Source: Sphingomonadales bacterium 39-57-19
GTDB taxonomy: Bacteria > Pseudomonadota > Alphaproteobacteria > Sphingomonadales > Sphingomonadaceae
Assembly: GCA_002282385.1 (NCBI GenBank)
Contig: NCJG01000001.1
Span: 186,001 to 250,000, forward strand
Direction of reading: 5' to 3'
Length of the DNA: 64,000 nt
How positions within the stretch are numbered: position 1 is the first letter of the stretch; every line of letters begins with the position of its first letter. The notes below the pieces were generated by a model. That model did no database searches and was not told where the DNA came from. It worked only from the letters and a program-made list of their open reading frames with translations. This document shows positions 17,474 to 27,944 of this stretch, in pieces. The position numbers and the translations under genes are program-made.

Positions 17474-18256
17474 TCAGCCACGCGCCGAAATGATAGCCGA
17501 TTTCAACGACGCCACATAATCGCGGACCGGACCAGCGGCGTTGACGCCATGCTGGGCGACGAGCTCAACGATAGCGGAACCAACGACGACGCCATCGGCA
17601 ACGCGTGCAATGTTGGCGGCTTGTTCAGGTGTGCGGACGCCAAAGCCAACCGCGATGGGCAGATCGGTATGGGCCTTTAGCCGCGCCACAGCCTCATCAA
17701 TGCTGGTCTGCGCCGCGACTTGCAGGCCAGTGATACCGGCGACCGACACATAATATAGGAAGCCAGATGCGCCGTTCAGGACGGCGGGCAAGCGGGCGGT
17801 GTCTGTGGTGGGCGTTGCAAGACGAATGAGGTCAATGCCCGCGCTGCGCAAGTCAGGGCCAAGCTCAGGGTCTTCCTCGGGCGGAATGTCGACGCATATG
17901 ACGCCATCGACACCGGCTTTGTTGCATTCGGACGCGAACCAATCGCCGCCACGGATCGTCATTGGGTTGGCATAACCCATCAGCACCAAGGGCGTGTCTG
18001 GATGGCGTTTGCGAAAAGCTGAGGCGAGGGCGAAGATATCCGCCGTGGTGGTGCCAGCGTTCAGGCTGCGGATGTTGGCTTCCTGAATGGCGGGGCCGTC
18101 GGCCATTGGGTCCGTGAATGGCATGCCAAGTTCAATGACATCCGCGCCACCCGCTACGAGCGCATCGAGATTGGCTGCGGTGTCGCCGTCACCCGCAGTG
18201 ATGAAGGCGACGAGGGCGGGGTGGGGCTTGGAAAAGGCGGTGGAGAGGCGGCTCAT
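17474..18256 (-). CDS. trpA: Tryptophan synthase alpha chain
   Basis: The 260-residue TIM barrel cleaves indole-3-glycerol phosphate to indole for TrpB. The catalytic pair is visible as Glu42 in [10 protein letters not shown] and Asp53 in MADGPAIQ. The phosphate-binding loops near GITGLQ and [11 protein letters not shown] are conserved. Its start overlaps the trpB stop by 4 bases (ATGA), which fits the need for equal amounts of the two subunits. It is separated from accD downstream by a palindromic repeat. Confidence 0.96.
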   Translation of the reverse strand: MSRLSTAFSKPHPALVAFITAGDGDTAANLDALVAGGADVIELGMPFTDPMADGPAIQEANIRSLNAGTTTADIFALASAFRKRHPDTPLVLMGYANPMTIRGGDWFASECNKAGVDGVICVDIPPEEDPELGPDLRSAGIDLIRLATPTTDTARLPAVLNGASGFLYYVSVAGITGLQVAAQTSIDEAVARLKAHTDLPIAVGFGVRTPEQAANIARVADGVVVGSAIVELVAQHGVNAAGPVRDYVASLKSAIISARG

Positions 18257-19494
18257 ATCTTGGTCCCCAAAGCCTCGGCGACGGTGAAGATATCCTTGTC
18301 ACCACGACCGCAGAGGTTCGCGAGGATGATCTGGTCGCGGTCCATTTTCTTGGCTTCGCGTTCCACCGCTGCAATCGCGTGGGCCGGCTCCAGCGCGGGG
18401 ATGATGCCTTCGGTGCGGCAAAGCAGCTGAAACGCGGCAAGCGCCTCTGTGTCGGTCACGCTGTCGTAACGCACGCGGCCGATTTCCTTGAGCCAGCTAT
18501 GCTCTGGGCCAATGCCGGGATAATCGAGGCCAGCCGAAATCGAATGCGCTTCGGCGATTTGGCCGTCGTCATCCTGCAACAAATAGGTTTTGTTGCCGTG
18601 CAAGATGCCGGGGCGGCCGCCCGCAAGGCTCGCGGCATGTTCTTTCTCAAGACCATGACCTGCGGCCTCAATACCAAGCATCTGAACGTCTTTGTCGTCC
18701 AAAAACGGGTGGAACAGGCCAATGGCGTTTGATCCGCCGCCAATGGCTGCGACCAACAAATCGGGCAGGCGGTTGATACGGCTCAGCATCTGCGCGCGCG
18801 CTTCCTTGCCGATGACGCTTTGGAAATCGCGGACCAACTCAGGGTACGGATGTGGGCCAGCGGCTGTGCCAATGATGTAGAATGTGTCGTGGACATTGGC
18901 GACCCAGTCGCGAAGCCCTTCGTTCATCGCGTCTTTCAACGTGCCTGCGCCACTGGTGACTGGAATGACCTCCGCGCCCAACAAGCGCATGCGGAAGACA
19001 TTGGGCTGCTGCCGTTCAATGTCCTTGGCGCCCATGTAAATGAAGCAAGGCAGGCCGAAACGTGCGCAGACGGTTGCCGTGGCAACGCCATGCTGGCCCG
19101 CGCCGGTTTCTGCGATGATCCGCGTCTTACCCATGCTGATGGCGAGCAGTATCTGGCCAATGCAATTGTTGATCTTGTGCGCGCCGGTGTGGTTCAGTTC
19201 GTCACGTTTGAACCAGATTTGCGCGCCTTTGCCTGCAGGTGCGTTTTTACGGACTTCCTCGGTGAGGCGCTCGGCATAATAAAGCGGCGACGGACGGCCG
19301 ACATAATGCTCCAACAAATCATCAAACTGGGCCGCAAATGCCGGGTCCTGTTTCGCGGCGCGATATTCGCGTTCCAGGTCGAGCACGAGCGGCATGAGCG
19401 TTTCGGCGACATAGCGCCCACCGAACTGGCCGAAATGGCCGCGATGGTCGGGTTGGTTGCGGAATGAGTTTGGTGTGAGTTCAGCTGTGGTCAT
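18253..19494 (-). CDS. trpB: Tryptophan synthase beta chain
   Basis: The 413-residue PLP subunit condenses indole with serine. PLP lysine Lys107 lies in HTGAHKINN, and the phosphate-binding loop GGGSNAIG is present. The start at 19494 ([12 protein letters not shown]) is chosen over an upstream ATG at 19617 because the family begins with [10 protein letters not shown] about 25 residues in. The true start overlaps the end of trpF by 14 bases; the stop overlaps trpA. All three trp genes are therefore tightly coupled. Confidence 0.95.
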   Translation of the reverse strand: MTTAELTPNSFRNQPDHRGHFGQFGGRYVAETLMPLVLDLEREYRAAKQDPAFAAQFDDLLEHYVGRPSPLYYAERLTEEVRKNAPAGKGAQIWFKRDELNHTGAHKINNCIGQILLAISMGKTRIIAETGAGQHGVATATVCARFGLPCFIYMGAKDIERQQPNVFRMRLLGAEVIPVTSGAGTLKDAMNEGLRDWVANVHDTFYIIGTAAGPHPYPELVRDFQSVIGKEARAQMLSRINRLPDLLVAAIGGGSNAIGLFHPFLDDKDVQMLGIEAAGHGLEKEHAASLAGGRPGILHGNKTYLLQDDDGQIAEAHSISAGLDYPGIGPEHSWLKEIGRVRYDSVTDTEALAAFQLLCRTEGIIPALEPAHAIAAVEREAKKMDRDQIILANLCGRGDKDIFTVAEALGTKI

Positions 19495-20122
19495 GGTTGC
19501 GCACCGCTTGGCAGAAGGCCGCAATCTTGTCCATATCCTTGATGCCCGGCGCGGATTCAACGCCAGACGAGGTATCGACCAATATCGCACGTGTTTGCCG
19601 CAGAGCTTCACCAACATTGTCAGGGTTCAGGCCGCCGGCAAGGCCCCAAGGCAGCTTGTGCTTATGCTGTGTTAGCAACGACCAGTCGAACCGCGTACCC
19701 GTGCCGCCGGGCAATGCTTGAGCCGGCGCATCAAACAGAATGAGGTCTGCTGCGCCTTCATATTGGTCAGCGTTTTTAAGCGTTGCTGCATCTTTCACGC
19801 CGAAGGCTTTCCAGATTTCAATGTCCGCCGCGCTTTTTAAAACGCGCAACCATTGATGCGTCTCTGATCCGTGAAATTGCACAATATCGGGTTTTACGAC
19901 TTCAATAGCCTTGGCGGTAAAGCCGGGCTCGGCGTTCACCAGCAGCAGGACGACCTTTACACCGGCGGGCGCGCGCATCCGCAACGCGGCGGCTTGGTCA
20001 AGCGCGACATGGCGCGGGCTTTTTTCGAAATGGACAAGGCCAACATGCGTGGCGCCAGCTTTTGCCGCCGCATCGACGCTTGCTTCGTCTTTCAGGCCAC
20101 AGATTTTGATTTGCGTTTGCAT
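19481..20122 (-). CDS. trpF: Phosphoribosylanthranilate isomerase
   Basis: The 213-residue barrel converts phosphoribosylanthranilate to CdRP in tryptophan synthesis. [15 protein letters not shown] at the N-terminus carries the catalytic cysteine (Cys8), and [11 protein letters not shown] near the C-terminus contains the general-acid aspartate. [11 protein letters not shown] is the phosphate-binding segment. It heads the trpF-trpB-trpA block and overlaps trpB. Genes for the earlier tryptophan steps (trpE, D, C) are not in the window, the usual split in Alphaproteobacteria. Confidence 0.95.
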   Translation of the reverse strand: MQTQIKICGLKDEASVDAAAKAGATHVGLVHFEKSPRHVALDQAAALRMRAPAGVKVVLLLVNAEPGFTAKAIEVVKPDIVQFHGSETHQWLRVLKSAADIEIWKAFGVKDAATLKNADQYEGAADLILFDAPAQALPGGTGTRFDWSLLTQHKHKLPWGLAGGLNPDNVGEALRQTRAILVDTSSGVESAPGIKDMDKIAAFCQAVRNHDHS

Positions 20123-20152
20123 GCTGGCTAACTAGCGAACCCGAAGGCTTCC

Positions 20153-20167
20153 GTCATGCTGAACTTG
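20153..20167. repeat. Possible fragment of a palindromic repeat
   Basis: GTCATGCTGAACTTG in the trpF-pyrF gap is identical to the first 15 bases of the element inside truB (41634-41648). The opposite arm is not recognisable, so it is either a decayed solo half or a chance match. Confidence 0.35.
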
Positions 20168-20193
20168 CGCAACCTCGGGGCCAGCGTCTTGCG

Positions 20194-20868
20194 TTACAAC
20201 GTACCCATAATGGCCCGTGCTGCATCTTCGGGGCTTTCGGCCTTGGTAATGGGACGCCCGATAACCAATATGCTTGCGCCGTCGTCGCGTGCCTGACGCG
20301 GGGTAACGGTGCGTTTTTGATCGGCGCTGGTGCCACCGGCGGGACGAAGACCCGGAACAACGAAAAACCCGTCCTTCCAATATTTTTTAACCGCTTTCAC
20401 TTCGTGGCCCGAACATACGATGCCGTCGAGTCCGGCTTCCTGCGCCAACGACGCCAATCGGGCGACCTGAAGATCCGCAGTATCGGACACACCGACGCGG
20501 TTAAGGTCATGGTCGTCGAGGCTGGTCAAAACGGTAACGGCGACAACTTTAGTATGGGCACCGGCCGCCGCCTTGGCATCTTCCATCATTGCGCGGCCAC
20601 CGGCGGCGTGGATGGTGACAATGGCTGGTTCCAACGTGTTGATCTCCTGCATCGCTTTGGCAACGGTATTGGGAATGTCGTGCAATTTCAGGTCAAGAAA
20701 GATCGGCAGGCCAAGCTTTTGAACTTCGTGCACGCCATGATGTCCGTTGGCACAGAAAAATTCGAGGCCAAGTTTAATTCCGCCGACTTGGTCTTTAATG
20801 CGCCGCGTCAATTCCAGCGCGTCATTCAGATAAGGCGTGTCGATTGCGACGTAAATCGGGTTGGTCAT
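20194..20868 (-). CDS. pyrF: Orotidine 5'-phosphate decarboxylase
   Basis: The 224-residue barrel makes UMP from OMP. The catalytic tetrad region FLDLKLHDIPNT contains Asp59, Lys61 and Asp64; the phosphate loop is near the C-terminus in VIGRPITKAESP. PGLRP (residues 176-180) is also typical of the family. Its start overlaps the stop of lapA by 4 bases. It precedes trpF by 71 bases, a gap that holds a repeat fragment. Length is normal for the short bacterial subgroup. Confidence 0.95.
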   Translation of the reverse strand: MTNPIYVAIDTPYLNDALELTRRIKDQVGGIKLGLEFFCANGHHGVHEVQKLGLPIFLDLKLHDIPNTVAKAMQEINTLEPAIVTIHAAGGRAMMEDAKAAAGAHTKVVAVTVLTSLDDHDLNRVGVSDTADLQVARLASLAQEAGLDGIVCSGHEVKAVKKYWKDGFFVVPGLRPAGGTSADQKRTVTPRQARDDGASILVIGRPITKAESPEDAARAIMGTL

Positions 20869-21164
20869 ATCATATCCACAGCGGCGTAGGCAGGGGGAGG
20901 GGAGGCTGGCGGCGGCAGGGCCGAGCCGCGTTGGTTCGCCTCAAGCGTTGTTATGCGCTTGTTCAGGCGCCACATCTGCGTAAGGTGCACAAAATACAGC
21001 GGCAAAAATCCAATGAGAAACGCCGCAATGACCAACGCCGGCAATTTGGTGTCTAGGCGAAGGCCACCCCATAGGCTGACCGATACCGGCACCCAGTTGT
21101 TGGTCGCGAACACGATAAGCCCGATAATGATCGTTACCCAAATGAGTATCTTCAAAAATCGCAT
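20865..21164 (-). CDS. LapA-domain (DUF1049) inner membrane protein
   Basis: A 99-residue protein with two membrane segments (about 4-23 and 41-61) and a short cytoplasmic tail with a heptad-like stretch (LNKRITTLEAN) and a proline-rich end. Members of this family (LapA, lipopolysaccharide assembly protein A) work with LapB in balancing LPS synthesis in E. coli. The ATG follows AAGGAGC well. It is the first gene of the pyrF-trp-accD-folC operon and overlaps pyrF (ATGA). The LPS role here is inferred from the family. Confidence 0.8.
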   Translation of the reverse strand: MRFLKILIWVTIIIGLIVFATNNWVPVSVSLWGGLRLDTKLPALVIAAFLIGFLPLYFVHLTQMWRLNKRITTLEANQRGSALPPPASPPPAYAAVDMI

Positions 21165-21237
21165 CGGTCCGCAGCTCCTTCTTATCTCGCTACCTTATGG
21201 CAAGTTTTAGCCTTTGGGTAGCGCTATCCAACAAACC

Positions 21238-21271
21238 AAGCCGCCGCGCATTTTGGCAGCGGCCAAGGCTT
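21238..21271 (-). terminator. Possible terminator after purB
   Basis: On the minus strand, AAGCC and GCCGC segments pair with GCGGC and GGCTT across a loop containing AAAA, with a small bulge, followed by GGTTTG. There is no long T-run, so strength is doubtful. Confidence 0.4.
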
Positions 21272-22580
21272 AGCCAAATACGCGTTCGAAAATGGTGTCG
21301 ATATGTTTGAAGTGGTAATCAAGATTGAAGCGGTCTTCGATTTCTTCGGCAGACATTTTCGCAGAAACATCTGCATCGGCCTTCAAAAGCTCCATGAGTG
21401 ATTCTGCGCCATCGGATTCCCAAACCTTCATCGCGTTGCGTTGAACGATGCGGTAGCTGTCCTCGCGGCTGATGCCAGCCTGCGTGAGCGCCAGCAGCAC
21501 GCGTTGCGAATGGACAAGGCCGCCCATGCGGTCGAGATTCTTCTGCATCCGCTCAGGATAGATCAACAGCTTATCAATCACGTCCGTCAGTCGGCCGAGG
21601 GCGAAGTCGAGTGTGATGGTTGCGTCCGGCCCGATATAGCGTTCGACGCTTGAGTGGCTGATGTCGCGTTCATGCCACAGAGCGACATTTTCCAGCGCAG
21701 GCGTCACATAGCCACGCACCATGCGGGCCAGGCCCGTCAGGTTTTCGGTCAGCACTGGGTTGCGCTTATGCGGCATGGCCGAGCTGCCCTTTTGACCTGG
21801 TGAGAAATATTCCTCCGCCTCTAGCACCTCGGTGCGCTGCAAATGGCGCACTTCAGTCGCGAGGCGTTCAATGGACGAGGCGATAACGCCAAGTGTTGCG
21901 AAATACATGGCGTGGCGGTCACGCGGAATGACCTGTGTAGATACAGGTTCAATCGCGAGGCCAAGCTTTGCCGCAACATGCGCTTCAACGCCCGGATCGA
22001 TATTGGCAAAGGTGCCGACTGCACCGGAAATGGCGCAAGTCGCGATTTCAGCGCGGGCAGCCACAAGGCGCTCACGGCCACGCGCGAACTCGGCATAGGC
22101 TTGCGCAAGCTTCATACCGAAGGTGACGGGTTCCGCATGAATACCATGGCTGCGGCCAATCGTTGGCGTAAACTTGTGCTCCATGGCGCGCGTCTTAATC
22201 GCGGCGAGCAAGGCATCCATGTCGGCGAGCAAAAGATCGGTCGCTTGCGTGAGCTGAACCGCAAGGCAGGTGTCGAGCACATCGGATGATGTCATCCCCT
22301 GATGCATGAAGCGGGCTTCATCGCCCACTTGCTCTGCGACCCATGTCAGGAACGCGATGACATCATGCTTTGTGACGGCCTCAATCGCGTCAATTGCGGC
22401 AACATCGATAGCTGGATTGGTGTCCCACCATTTCCAAAGCGCTTGCGCGGCAGAGGCGGGAACAACGCCGCGTTCGGCCAGCGCATCGGTTGCATGTGCT
22501 TCAATTTCGAACCAAATGCGAAAGCGGTTTTCAGGCTCCCAGATCTTCACCATGTCGGGGCGGGAATAACGTGGGATCAT
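21270..22580 (-). CDS. purB: Adenylosuccinate lyase
   Basis: The 436-residue fumarase-superfamily enzyme acts twice in purine synthesis, releasing fumarate from SAICAR and adenylosuccinate. MIPRYSRPDMVKIWEPENRF at the start and the flexible signature loop GSSAMPHKRNP with the catalytic serine are diagnostic; the catalytic His region is in TIGRSHGIHAEP. It is a single gene, with its own upstream gap of about 140 bases that also contains the TonB-receptor terminator. Length is normal. Confidence 0.95.
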   Translation of the reverse strand: MIPRYSRPDMVKIWEPENRFRIWFEIEAHATDALAERGVVPASAAQALWKWWDTNPAIDVAAIDAIEAVTKHDVIAFLTWVAEQVGDEARFMHQGMTSSDVLDTCLAVQLTQATDLLLADMDALLAAIKTRAMEHKFTPTIGRSHGIHAEPVTFGMKLAQAYAEFARGRERLVAARAEIATCAISGAVGTFANIDPGVEAHVAAKLGLAIEPVSTQVIPRDRHAMYFATLGVIASSIERLATEVRHLQRTEVLEAEEYFSPGQKGSSAMPHKRNPVLTENLTGLARMVRGYVTPALENVALWHERDISHSSVERYIGPDATITLDFALGRLTDVIDKLLIYPERMQKNLDRMGGLVHSQRVLLALTQAGISREDSYRIVQRNAMKVWESDGAESLMELLKADADVSAKMSAEEIEDRFNLDYHFKHIDTIFERVFG

Positions 22581-22665
22581 ATTGTTCGCTTTCTGCTTCT
22601 ATCGGGAGTCGTCGCCCCGTTAGCAGGCGCACCGCAAGGCGTCAAAAATGACGCGCCTGAAGCGC

Positions 22666-22702
22666 GCAAAAAAGAAGGGCGCGGGTTTTACGCCGCGCCC
22701 TT
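22666..22702 (-). terminator. Intrinsic terminator of the TonB-receptor gene
   Basis: On the minus strand AAGGGCGCGG (complement of 22693-22702) pairs with CCGCGCCCTT (22675-22684) across an 8-base loop and is followed by a CTTTTTT tract. It lies 21 bases beyond the receptor stop codon. Confidence 0.9.
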
Positions 22703-22723
22703 GCTTATCAAAAAGTCGTCAAT

Positions 22724-25339
22724 TTAGAAGTCGATGGACACACGTCCATACACAAACCGTCCGCTGAAGCCGAATGGCGATTGCGAGCTGTAAGGCAGGA
22801 ATGAGTTGTTAAAGCCATAGCTCACACCATCAACCGTTCCGAACGGAAGGCGATCTGGATACACATCCAACACGTTGTTCGCACCAAATGCAATTGAGAC
22901 GGACTCAATTGGTTTGAAGCGGAACTCAAGGTCGGTAATCCACTTTGGCGACAAGAATATATCGCCTGGGACATCACCTGGAGCGAGCGCAATGTTGTTA
23001 TTGTTTGCTGATGTCGAAAAGCCGCTTGGCAAGAACACTTCGCCGTAACGGTTCGTGCGCAACGTCATGCCAAGATTGTTATAATCCCAATCGAGCGTTG
23101 CGTTCAGCTTGTTCTTAGGCTGTCCGTCGGTCAGGCGATAGCTTTCCTGCCGTGCGAACAAACGCTGTGCTGTGAAGCCCGAAAATACGCGGCGGTCGGT
23201 AATTTTGGTATTGTTCAAATTATACCCGACGCTGACGCGGAATTTGCCGAGGCCGAATTCTGGCACACGGTAGCTGGCAACGATATCAAGACCCGAAGTC
23301 CGGGTATCAATACCGTTGATGAAGAAGCGCGCCGAGCTTACGCCTGTCACACCGGCTGAGGTCAGCAACGCCAGAACGTCTGTACCTTGAAGGTTTTCGG
23401 TCAAGGTGATGCGGTCGTTGATTTTTATATTGTAGTAATCCGCAGTGATGCTGAGCCCGCTAATCGGCGTAAATGTAACGCCGCCGCCAATGTTAACCGA
23501 TTTTTCTGGCGTGAGTGGCTGTGCACCCAGCGCAACGGCCACGGGTGATGAAACCGGGAATGTCCCGACTTCGATAAGCACGCCGCCTACGTTGTTGGTC
23601 GATGTGGTTGCGAATGATTGCTGGGCGAGGCTTGGCGCGCGGAATCCGGTTGAAATTGAACCGCGCAGGGCCACGCCATCAACGACCTCATACCGTGCGG
23701 CGGCTTTACCATTGATGGTATCGCCAAAGTCACTGAAATGTTCGTAGCGTCCCGCCAATTGCATCGTGAAGCTGTCGGAGAGATCGGCATCGAGTTCGAT
23801 GTAACCCGCAAAGCTATCGCGCGATACGTCCGTTGCATTTGCAGGGCGGAAGCCCGGGAACACCTGCGCGCCACCGGCGGCATTGAACGGCGCAGCCGAG
23901 AACGGCCCGTTGACGTAGCTTTGAAGCTCACCTGGGACGATTTTGTAGTTTTCGTTGCGATATTCACCACCGACGGCAAGCGAGACGCTTTGGCCAATGC
24001 CGATATCCAAATCGCGGCGCATATCAAGGTTGATCGACGTCTGGCCTGAACGCAGGCCGCCGGCGTCAAATTGCCGCGCACTTACGGCGCCGCCCAAGGA
24101 TGTGTTGACCGTATTTTCGATGTTATAATCCAGACGGTTGGACCCATAGACCACGGACAGGTCGTAATCCCATCCGCTCATGGCACCACGAAGACCAGCC
24201 GCTGCAGAGATGTCAACGATTTCGCTGGCAATCAGGGGAAGGAAGCCGTCTGCGTAAATGGGCACAAATGTCGTCGTGGACGCTGCCCAATCGCGGTTGC
24301 GTACGTCCGCGGAACGACGGTAGAAACCAGCGCCATTACCTTTACGGATGCCGTAGCTGCCGAAGGTGTAGAATTCTGCTGAGTCAGAGAATTCAATGCC
24401 GCCGTTGACGAAGAAGTTCAGATCCTGCGACACGCCGTCACCGTAACGGTGCGCATAACGGTTGAAGGTCGCTTCGAGCGGATCGCCTGCGTTGAAATAA
24501 TTGCGGCGGATGTCTGGGCCCGAACGGTTGGTGGGTGAACGGTCCTTATATTCAGCCGTGAGGTTTACATAACCGTTGTCGCCCAAGGGTAGACCAAAGT
24601 TTGATGCGAAGGTGTATGTGTCACCGTCGCGGCGTTTGCGGTCTTCGCCGGTGTATGTGATGACCGGGTTGTCCGAAAGGCCAGTGGTCAAGGAAACGGT
24701 ATCGACCTGACCGACATCTTCCATCTCGGTAATATATTTGCCGAACGTTGCCTGCGCACGTCCGCCAATGCCCTTTTTCAGCTGAATGTTGATCACGCCT
24801 GCAATTGCATCGGAACCATATTGCGATGCTGCGCCGTCGCGTAGGACTTCGAGGCGTTCAATGGCGAGCGGCGGTATGGTGTTCAAATCAACCGCGGTTG
24901 ATCCGCGACCTACTGAACCGTTGAGGTTGACCAACGCAGACTGGTGACGGCGCTTGCCGTTGACGAGCACGAGCACTTGGTCGGGCGCAAGTCCGCGCAA
25001 GGTCGCCGGACGAAGCGAGTCGGTGCCATCGGTCAACGATGGCTGCGGAAAGTTGAATGATGGAACCAGCTGGTTCAGCAGCTTGTTGGTCTCGGTTGTG
25101 CCGCTATTCAGCAGCGCTTCGCCGGAGATGACATCAACGGGCACGGTGCTGTCGGCGACGGTGCGGTCGGTCCGGCGTGTGCCGGTCACGATAATGGCAT
25201 TTATACCGGTCGCCTCTTCGGCCTCGGCTGCCTGCGCAGATGTATCTTGCTGTGCAAACGCCGGATTGGCTGCTGCCACGAAGAGCGCGGTGGACGAGAC
25301 CGTCACCGCAAGTGCAGAGATTAACTTATATGATTTCAT
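22724..25339 (-). CDS. TonB-dependent outer membrane receptor
   Basis: The 871-residue product has a signal peptide ending in NPAFAQQ, a short acidic linker, a possible TonB box in the IIVTGTRR segment, a plug domain (about residues 45-160, with LRGLAPDQVLVLVNGKRRH and the DGAASQYGSDAIAGVINI signature) and a 22-strand barrel that ends in the outer-membrane terminal phenylalanine (VYGRVSIDF). I start it at 25339, behind GGGGA, not at the upstream ATG at 25381. It stands alone with its own terminator, so the ligand cannot be inferred; iron complexes, vitamins, carbohydrates or peptides are all possible. Confidence 0.9.
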   Translation of the reverse strand: MKSYKLISALAVTVSSTALFVAAANPAFAQQDTSAQAAEAEEATGINAIIVTGTRRTDRTVADSTVPVDVISGEALLNSGTTETNKLLNQLVPSFNFPQPSLTDGTDSLRPATLRGLAPDQVLVLVNGKRRHQSALVNLNGSVGRGSTAVDLNTIPPLAIERLEVLRDGAASQYGSDAIAGVINIQLKKGIGGRAQATFGKYITEMEDVGQVDTVSLTTGLSDNPVITYTGEDRKRRDGDTYTFASNFGLPLGDNGYVNLTAEYKDRSPTNRSGPDIRRNYFNAGDPLEATFNRYAHRYGDGVSQDLNFFVNGGIEFSDSAEFYTFGSYGIRKGNGAGFYRRSADVRNRDWAASTTTFVPIYADGFLPLIASEIVDISAAAGLRGAMSGWDYDLSVVYGSNRLDYNIENTVNTSLGGAVSARQFDAGGLRSGQTSINLDMRRDLDIGIGQSVSLAVGGEYRNENYKIVPGELQSYVNGPFSAAPFNAAGGAQVFPGFRPANATDVSRDSFAGYIELDADLSDSFTMQLAGRYEHFSDFGDTINGKAAARYEVVDGVALRGSISTGFRAPSLAQQSFATTSTNNVGGVLIEVGTFPVSSPVAVALGAQPLTPEKSVNIGGGVTFTPISGLSITADYYNIKINDRITLTENLQGTDVLALLTSAGVTGVSSARFFINGIDTRTSGLDIVASYRVPEFGLGKFRVSVGYNLNNTKITDRRVFSGFTAQRLFARQESYRLTDGQPKNKLNATLDWDYNNLGMTLRTNRYGEVFLPSGFSTSANNNNIALAPGDVPGDIFLSPKWITDLEFRFKPIESVSIAFGANNVLDVYPDRLPFGTVDGVSYGFNNSFLPYSSQSPFGFSGRFVYGRVSIDF

Positions 25340-25550
25340 TATCATTCCCCGATTTAACTGTATATTTCTACTGACGAGCATGAGGCTGGCACTTTGTTAC
25401 GCCAAATTCCAGTAAACTCGTATTTTATTGCAATTTTGCAGGGGAAATGTGTCTTTATTACAACGCAACATATTGTGCTTAGCGCATTAAGCTGTGGATT
25501 GCTGAAATCGTTGCTTTGCGACGGCGGGTTCGCTCGCTATCGGGTCAATT

Positions 25551-27878
25551 ATGTCTGACATAGTAGATGCTCCAGCAGAAGATCCATTTGACGCAATTGT
25601 CGATGCGCCGTTTGATGCGGCTTTGTCGGAACGCTATCTGATCTACGCGATGTCAACAATCACCGCGCGGTCGCTTCCTGATCTGCGCGATGGGTTGAAA
25701 CCGGTACACCGGCGTTTGTTGTGGGCGATGCGTTTGCTCAAGCTTGATCCGGCGAGCGGCTACAAGAAATGTGCCCGTGTTGTCGGTGATGTCATCGGTA
25801 AATATCACCCGCATGGCGACCAATCCGTTTATGACGCAATGGTGCGGCTCGCGCAGACTTTTTCGCTGCGGTATCCGCTGGTGGACGGGCAGGGCAACTT
25901 TGGCAACATCGACGGCGATAATGCAGCTGCGTATCGATATACCGAAGCGCGTCTGACGCGCACAGCGATTGAGCTCATGAACGGGCTTGATGAGAACGCA
26001 ACGGACTTTCGCCCTACCTACAATGGTGAAGACGAAGAGCCCGAGGTTATGCCCGGTCTGTTCCCCAATTTGTTGGCAAATGGTGCAAGCGGCATCGCCG
26101 TCGGCATGGCGACCAGCATTCCGTCGCATAATGCGGCCGAGATTATCGACGCTGCCATGCTCCTCATTGATGAGCCACAGGCGCGTCACGAGCAGTTGAT
26201 GGAAATCGTCAAGGGCCCCGATTTTGCAACAGGTGGCGTGCTCGTAGACAGCCCAGCGGTCATAAGTGCAGCCTATGCGAGCGGTCGCGGTGCTATGCGC
26301 GTGCGTGCGCGTTTTTCAAACGGATGGCAGGACAGCGAGAAATGCTGGGAACCCTCAGGCGTGGAAAAACTGCCCGGCGGCACGTGGCAGCTTGTTGTGT
26401 CGGAAATTCCGTATCAGGTGCAAAAAGGCAAGCTGATTGAGCAAATCGCGCAACTGATTGCCGATAAGAAGCTGCCCATATTGGACGACATTCGCGACGA
26501 AAGTGACGAACGCGTTCGTATCGTGCTTGTACCCAAAAGCCGCAATGTCGATCCCGAAGATCTGAAAAACGCTTTGTTCCGCCTTACGGACCTTGAAACA
26601 CGCTTTTCGTTGAACATGAACGTGCTCGATGCCGACCGGACGCCAAAGGTCATGGGCTTGGGCGAAGTTTTGCTGCGTTGGTTGACACACCAGATCGAAG
26701 TTTTGGTCCGCAAATCGCAGCATCGGCTGGAAAAGATCGATAGCCGCCTTGAACTGCTTCAAGGCTATATCATTGCGTTCCTCAACCTTGATCGCATCAT
26801 TGAAATCATTCGTAACGAAGATGAACCAAAGCCGGTTATGATGGCTGAGTTCCAGCTGAATGACCGGCAGGCCGAGGCCATTCTTAACATGCGTTTGCGG
26901 TCGCTTCGCCGGTTGGAAGAAATGGAGCTTCGGCGTGAGCTTGAGGGCTTGGAAGCTGAACGCGAAGAGCTGGTGAAGCTGATCGAAAGCCCGGCGCGTC
27001 AAAAGACGCGGTTGAAAAAAGACCTGACTGCGCTGCGCAAAAATTACGGTGAAGATACCGAACTTGGCCGCCGCCGCACAAGCTTGGAAGAAGCAGGGCA
27101 AGCGCGCGAGATTTCGCTCGAGGCATTTGTCGAACGCGAACCCGTCACGGTTATCATGTCAAAACGTGGCTGGATTAAAGCCATGAAGGGCCATGCGGAC
27201 CTATCTGCGCGCGCCGATTTCAAGTTTAAGGAAGGCGATGGCCCTGCCTTTGCATTCCATGCGCAGACGACAGACAAGATCTTGATCGCAACAGCGAATG
27301 GCCGTTTTTATACTTTAGGTGCCGACAAGCTGCCCGGAGCGCGTGGTTTCGGTGAACCTGTGGGTACCATGATCGACATCGAAACGGGGAACGATATCGT
27401 TGCGGCGTTCCCTGCCGTGGCGGACGGGCGCATGTTGCTCGCTGCGTCCACGGGCAAGGGCTTTATCGCGCGGATGAGCGACATTATCGCCGAAACCCGC
27501 AAGGGACGCGGCGTCGTTACGTTGAAACCGGGCGCGAAGCTTTCGGTGGTTCGCCTTGCTCCGGCAGAGACCACGGACGAAGCGACGTTGAAGGACCAAT
27601 ATGTCGCCGTAGTGGGTGACAACCGCAAATTGGTGGTCTTCCCGCTCAGTGAAATTCCCGAAATGGCCAAGGGGCAGGGCGTTACCTTGCAGCGTTATAA
27701 GGATGGCGGTCTTGCCGATGCCGTCTGCTTTAAGATGAACGAAGGGCTCAGCTGGGCGATGGGCGGCGATAGCGGCCGGATGCGCACGGAAAACGATATG
27801 TCATTGTGGCGTGTAGCGCGCGGCGCGGCGGGTCGACTTCCGCCGCAAGGTTTCCCAAGGAATAACCGCTTCGATTAG
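25551..27878 (+). CDS. parC: DNA topoisomerase IV subunit A
   Basis: The 775-residue subunit cuts and rejoins DNA during chromosome decatenation. The catalytic tyrosine is Tyr130 in [25 protein letters not shown] is conserved. The breakage-reunion domain spans to about 500, followed by a reduced C-terminal beta-pinwheel. Length below about 800 and an absent GyrA box favour ParC over GyrA. In the quinolone region [10 protein letters not shown], the usual serine (Ser83 of GyrA, Ser80 of ParC) is Gln91, and Asp95 is retained. It is divergent from the TonB receptor, with about 210 bases between starts. Confidence 0.92.
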   Translation: MSDIVDAPAEDPFDAIVDAPFDAALSERYLIYAMSTITARSLPDLRDGLKPVHRRLLWAMRLLKLDPASGYKKCARVVGDVIGKYHPHGDQSVYDAMVRLAQTFSLRYPLVDGQGNFGNIDGDNAAAYRYTEARLTRTAIELMNGLDENATDFRPTYNGEDEEPEVMPGLFPNLLANGASGIAVGMATSIPSHNAAEIIDAAMLLIDEPQARHEQLMEIVKGPDFATGGVLVDSPAVISAAYASGRGAMRVRARFSNGWQDSEKCWEPSGVEKLPGGTWQLVVSEIPYQVQKGKLIEQIAQLIADKKLPILDDIRDESDERVRIVLVPKSRNVDPEDLKNALFRLTDLETRFSLNMNVLDADRTPKVMGLGEVLLRWLTHQIEVLVRKSQHRLEKIDSRLELLQGYIIAFLNLDRIIEIIRNEDEPKPVMMAEFQLNDRQAEAILNMRLRSLRRLEEMELRRELEGLEAEREELVKLIESPARQKTRLKKDLTALRKNYGEDTELGRRRTSLEEAGQAREISLEAFVEREPVTVIMSKRGWIKAMKGHADLSARADFKFKEGDGPAFAFHAQTTDKILIATANGRFYTLGADKLPGARGFGEPVGTMIDIETGNDIVAAFPAVADGRMLLAASTGKGFIARMSDIIAETRKGRGVVTLKPGAKLSVVRLAPAETTDEATLKDQYVAVVGDNRKLVVFPLSEIPEMAKGQGVTLQRYKDGGLADAVCFKMNEGLSWAMGGDSGRMRTENDMSLWRVARGAAGRLPPQGFPRNNRFD

Positions 27879-27944
27879 GTTTAATGTAAACTAACCACGC
27901 ACAGGGTGAACATCTTTTACAATCGCTATGCTTAACGCCGCGTA

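Noticed and set aside
25477..25492. GCTTA-N6-TAAGC dyad upstream of parC
   Set aside because: Five base pairs only; such a dyad is expected by chance in a gap of this size.
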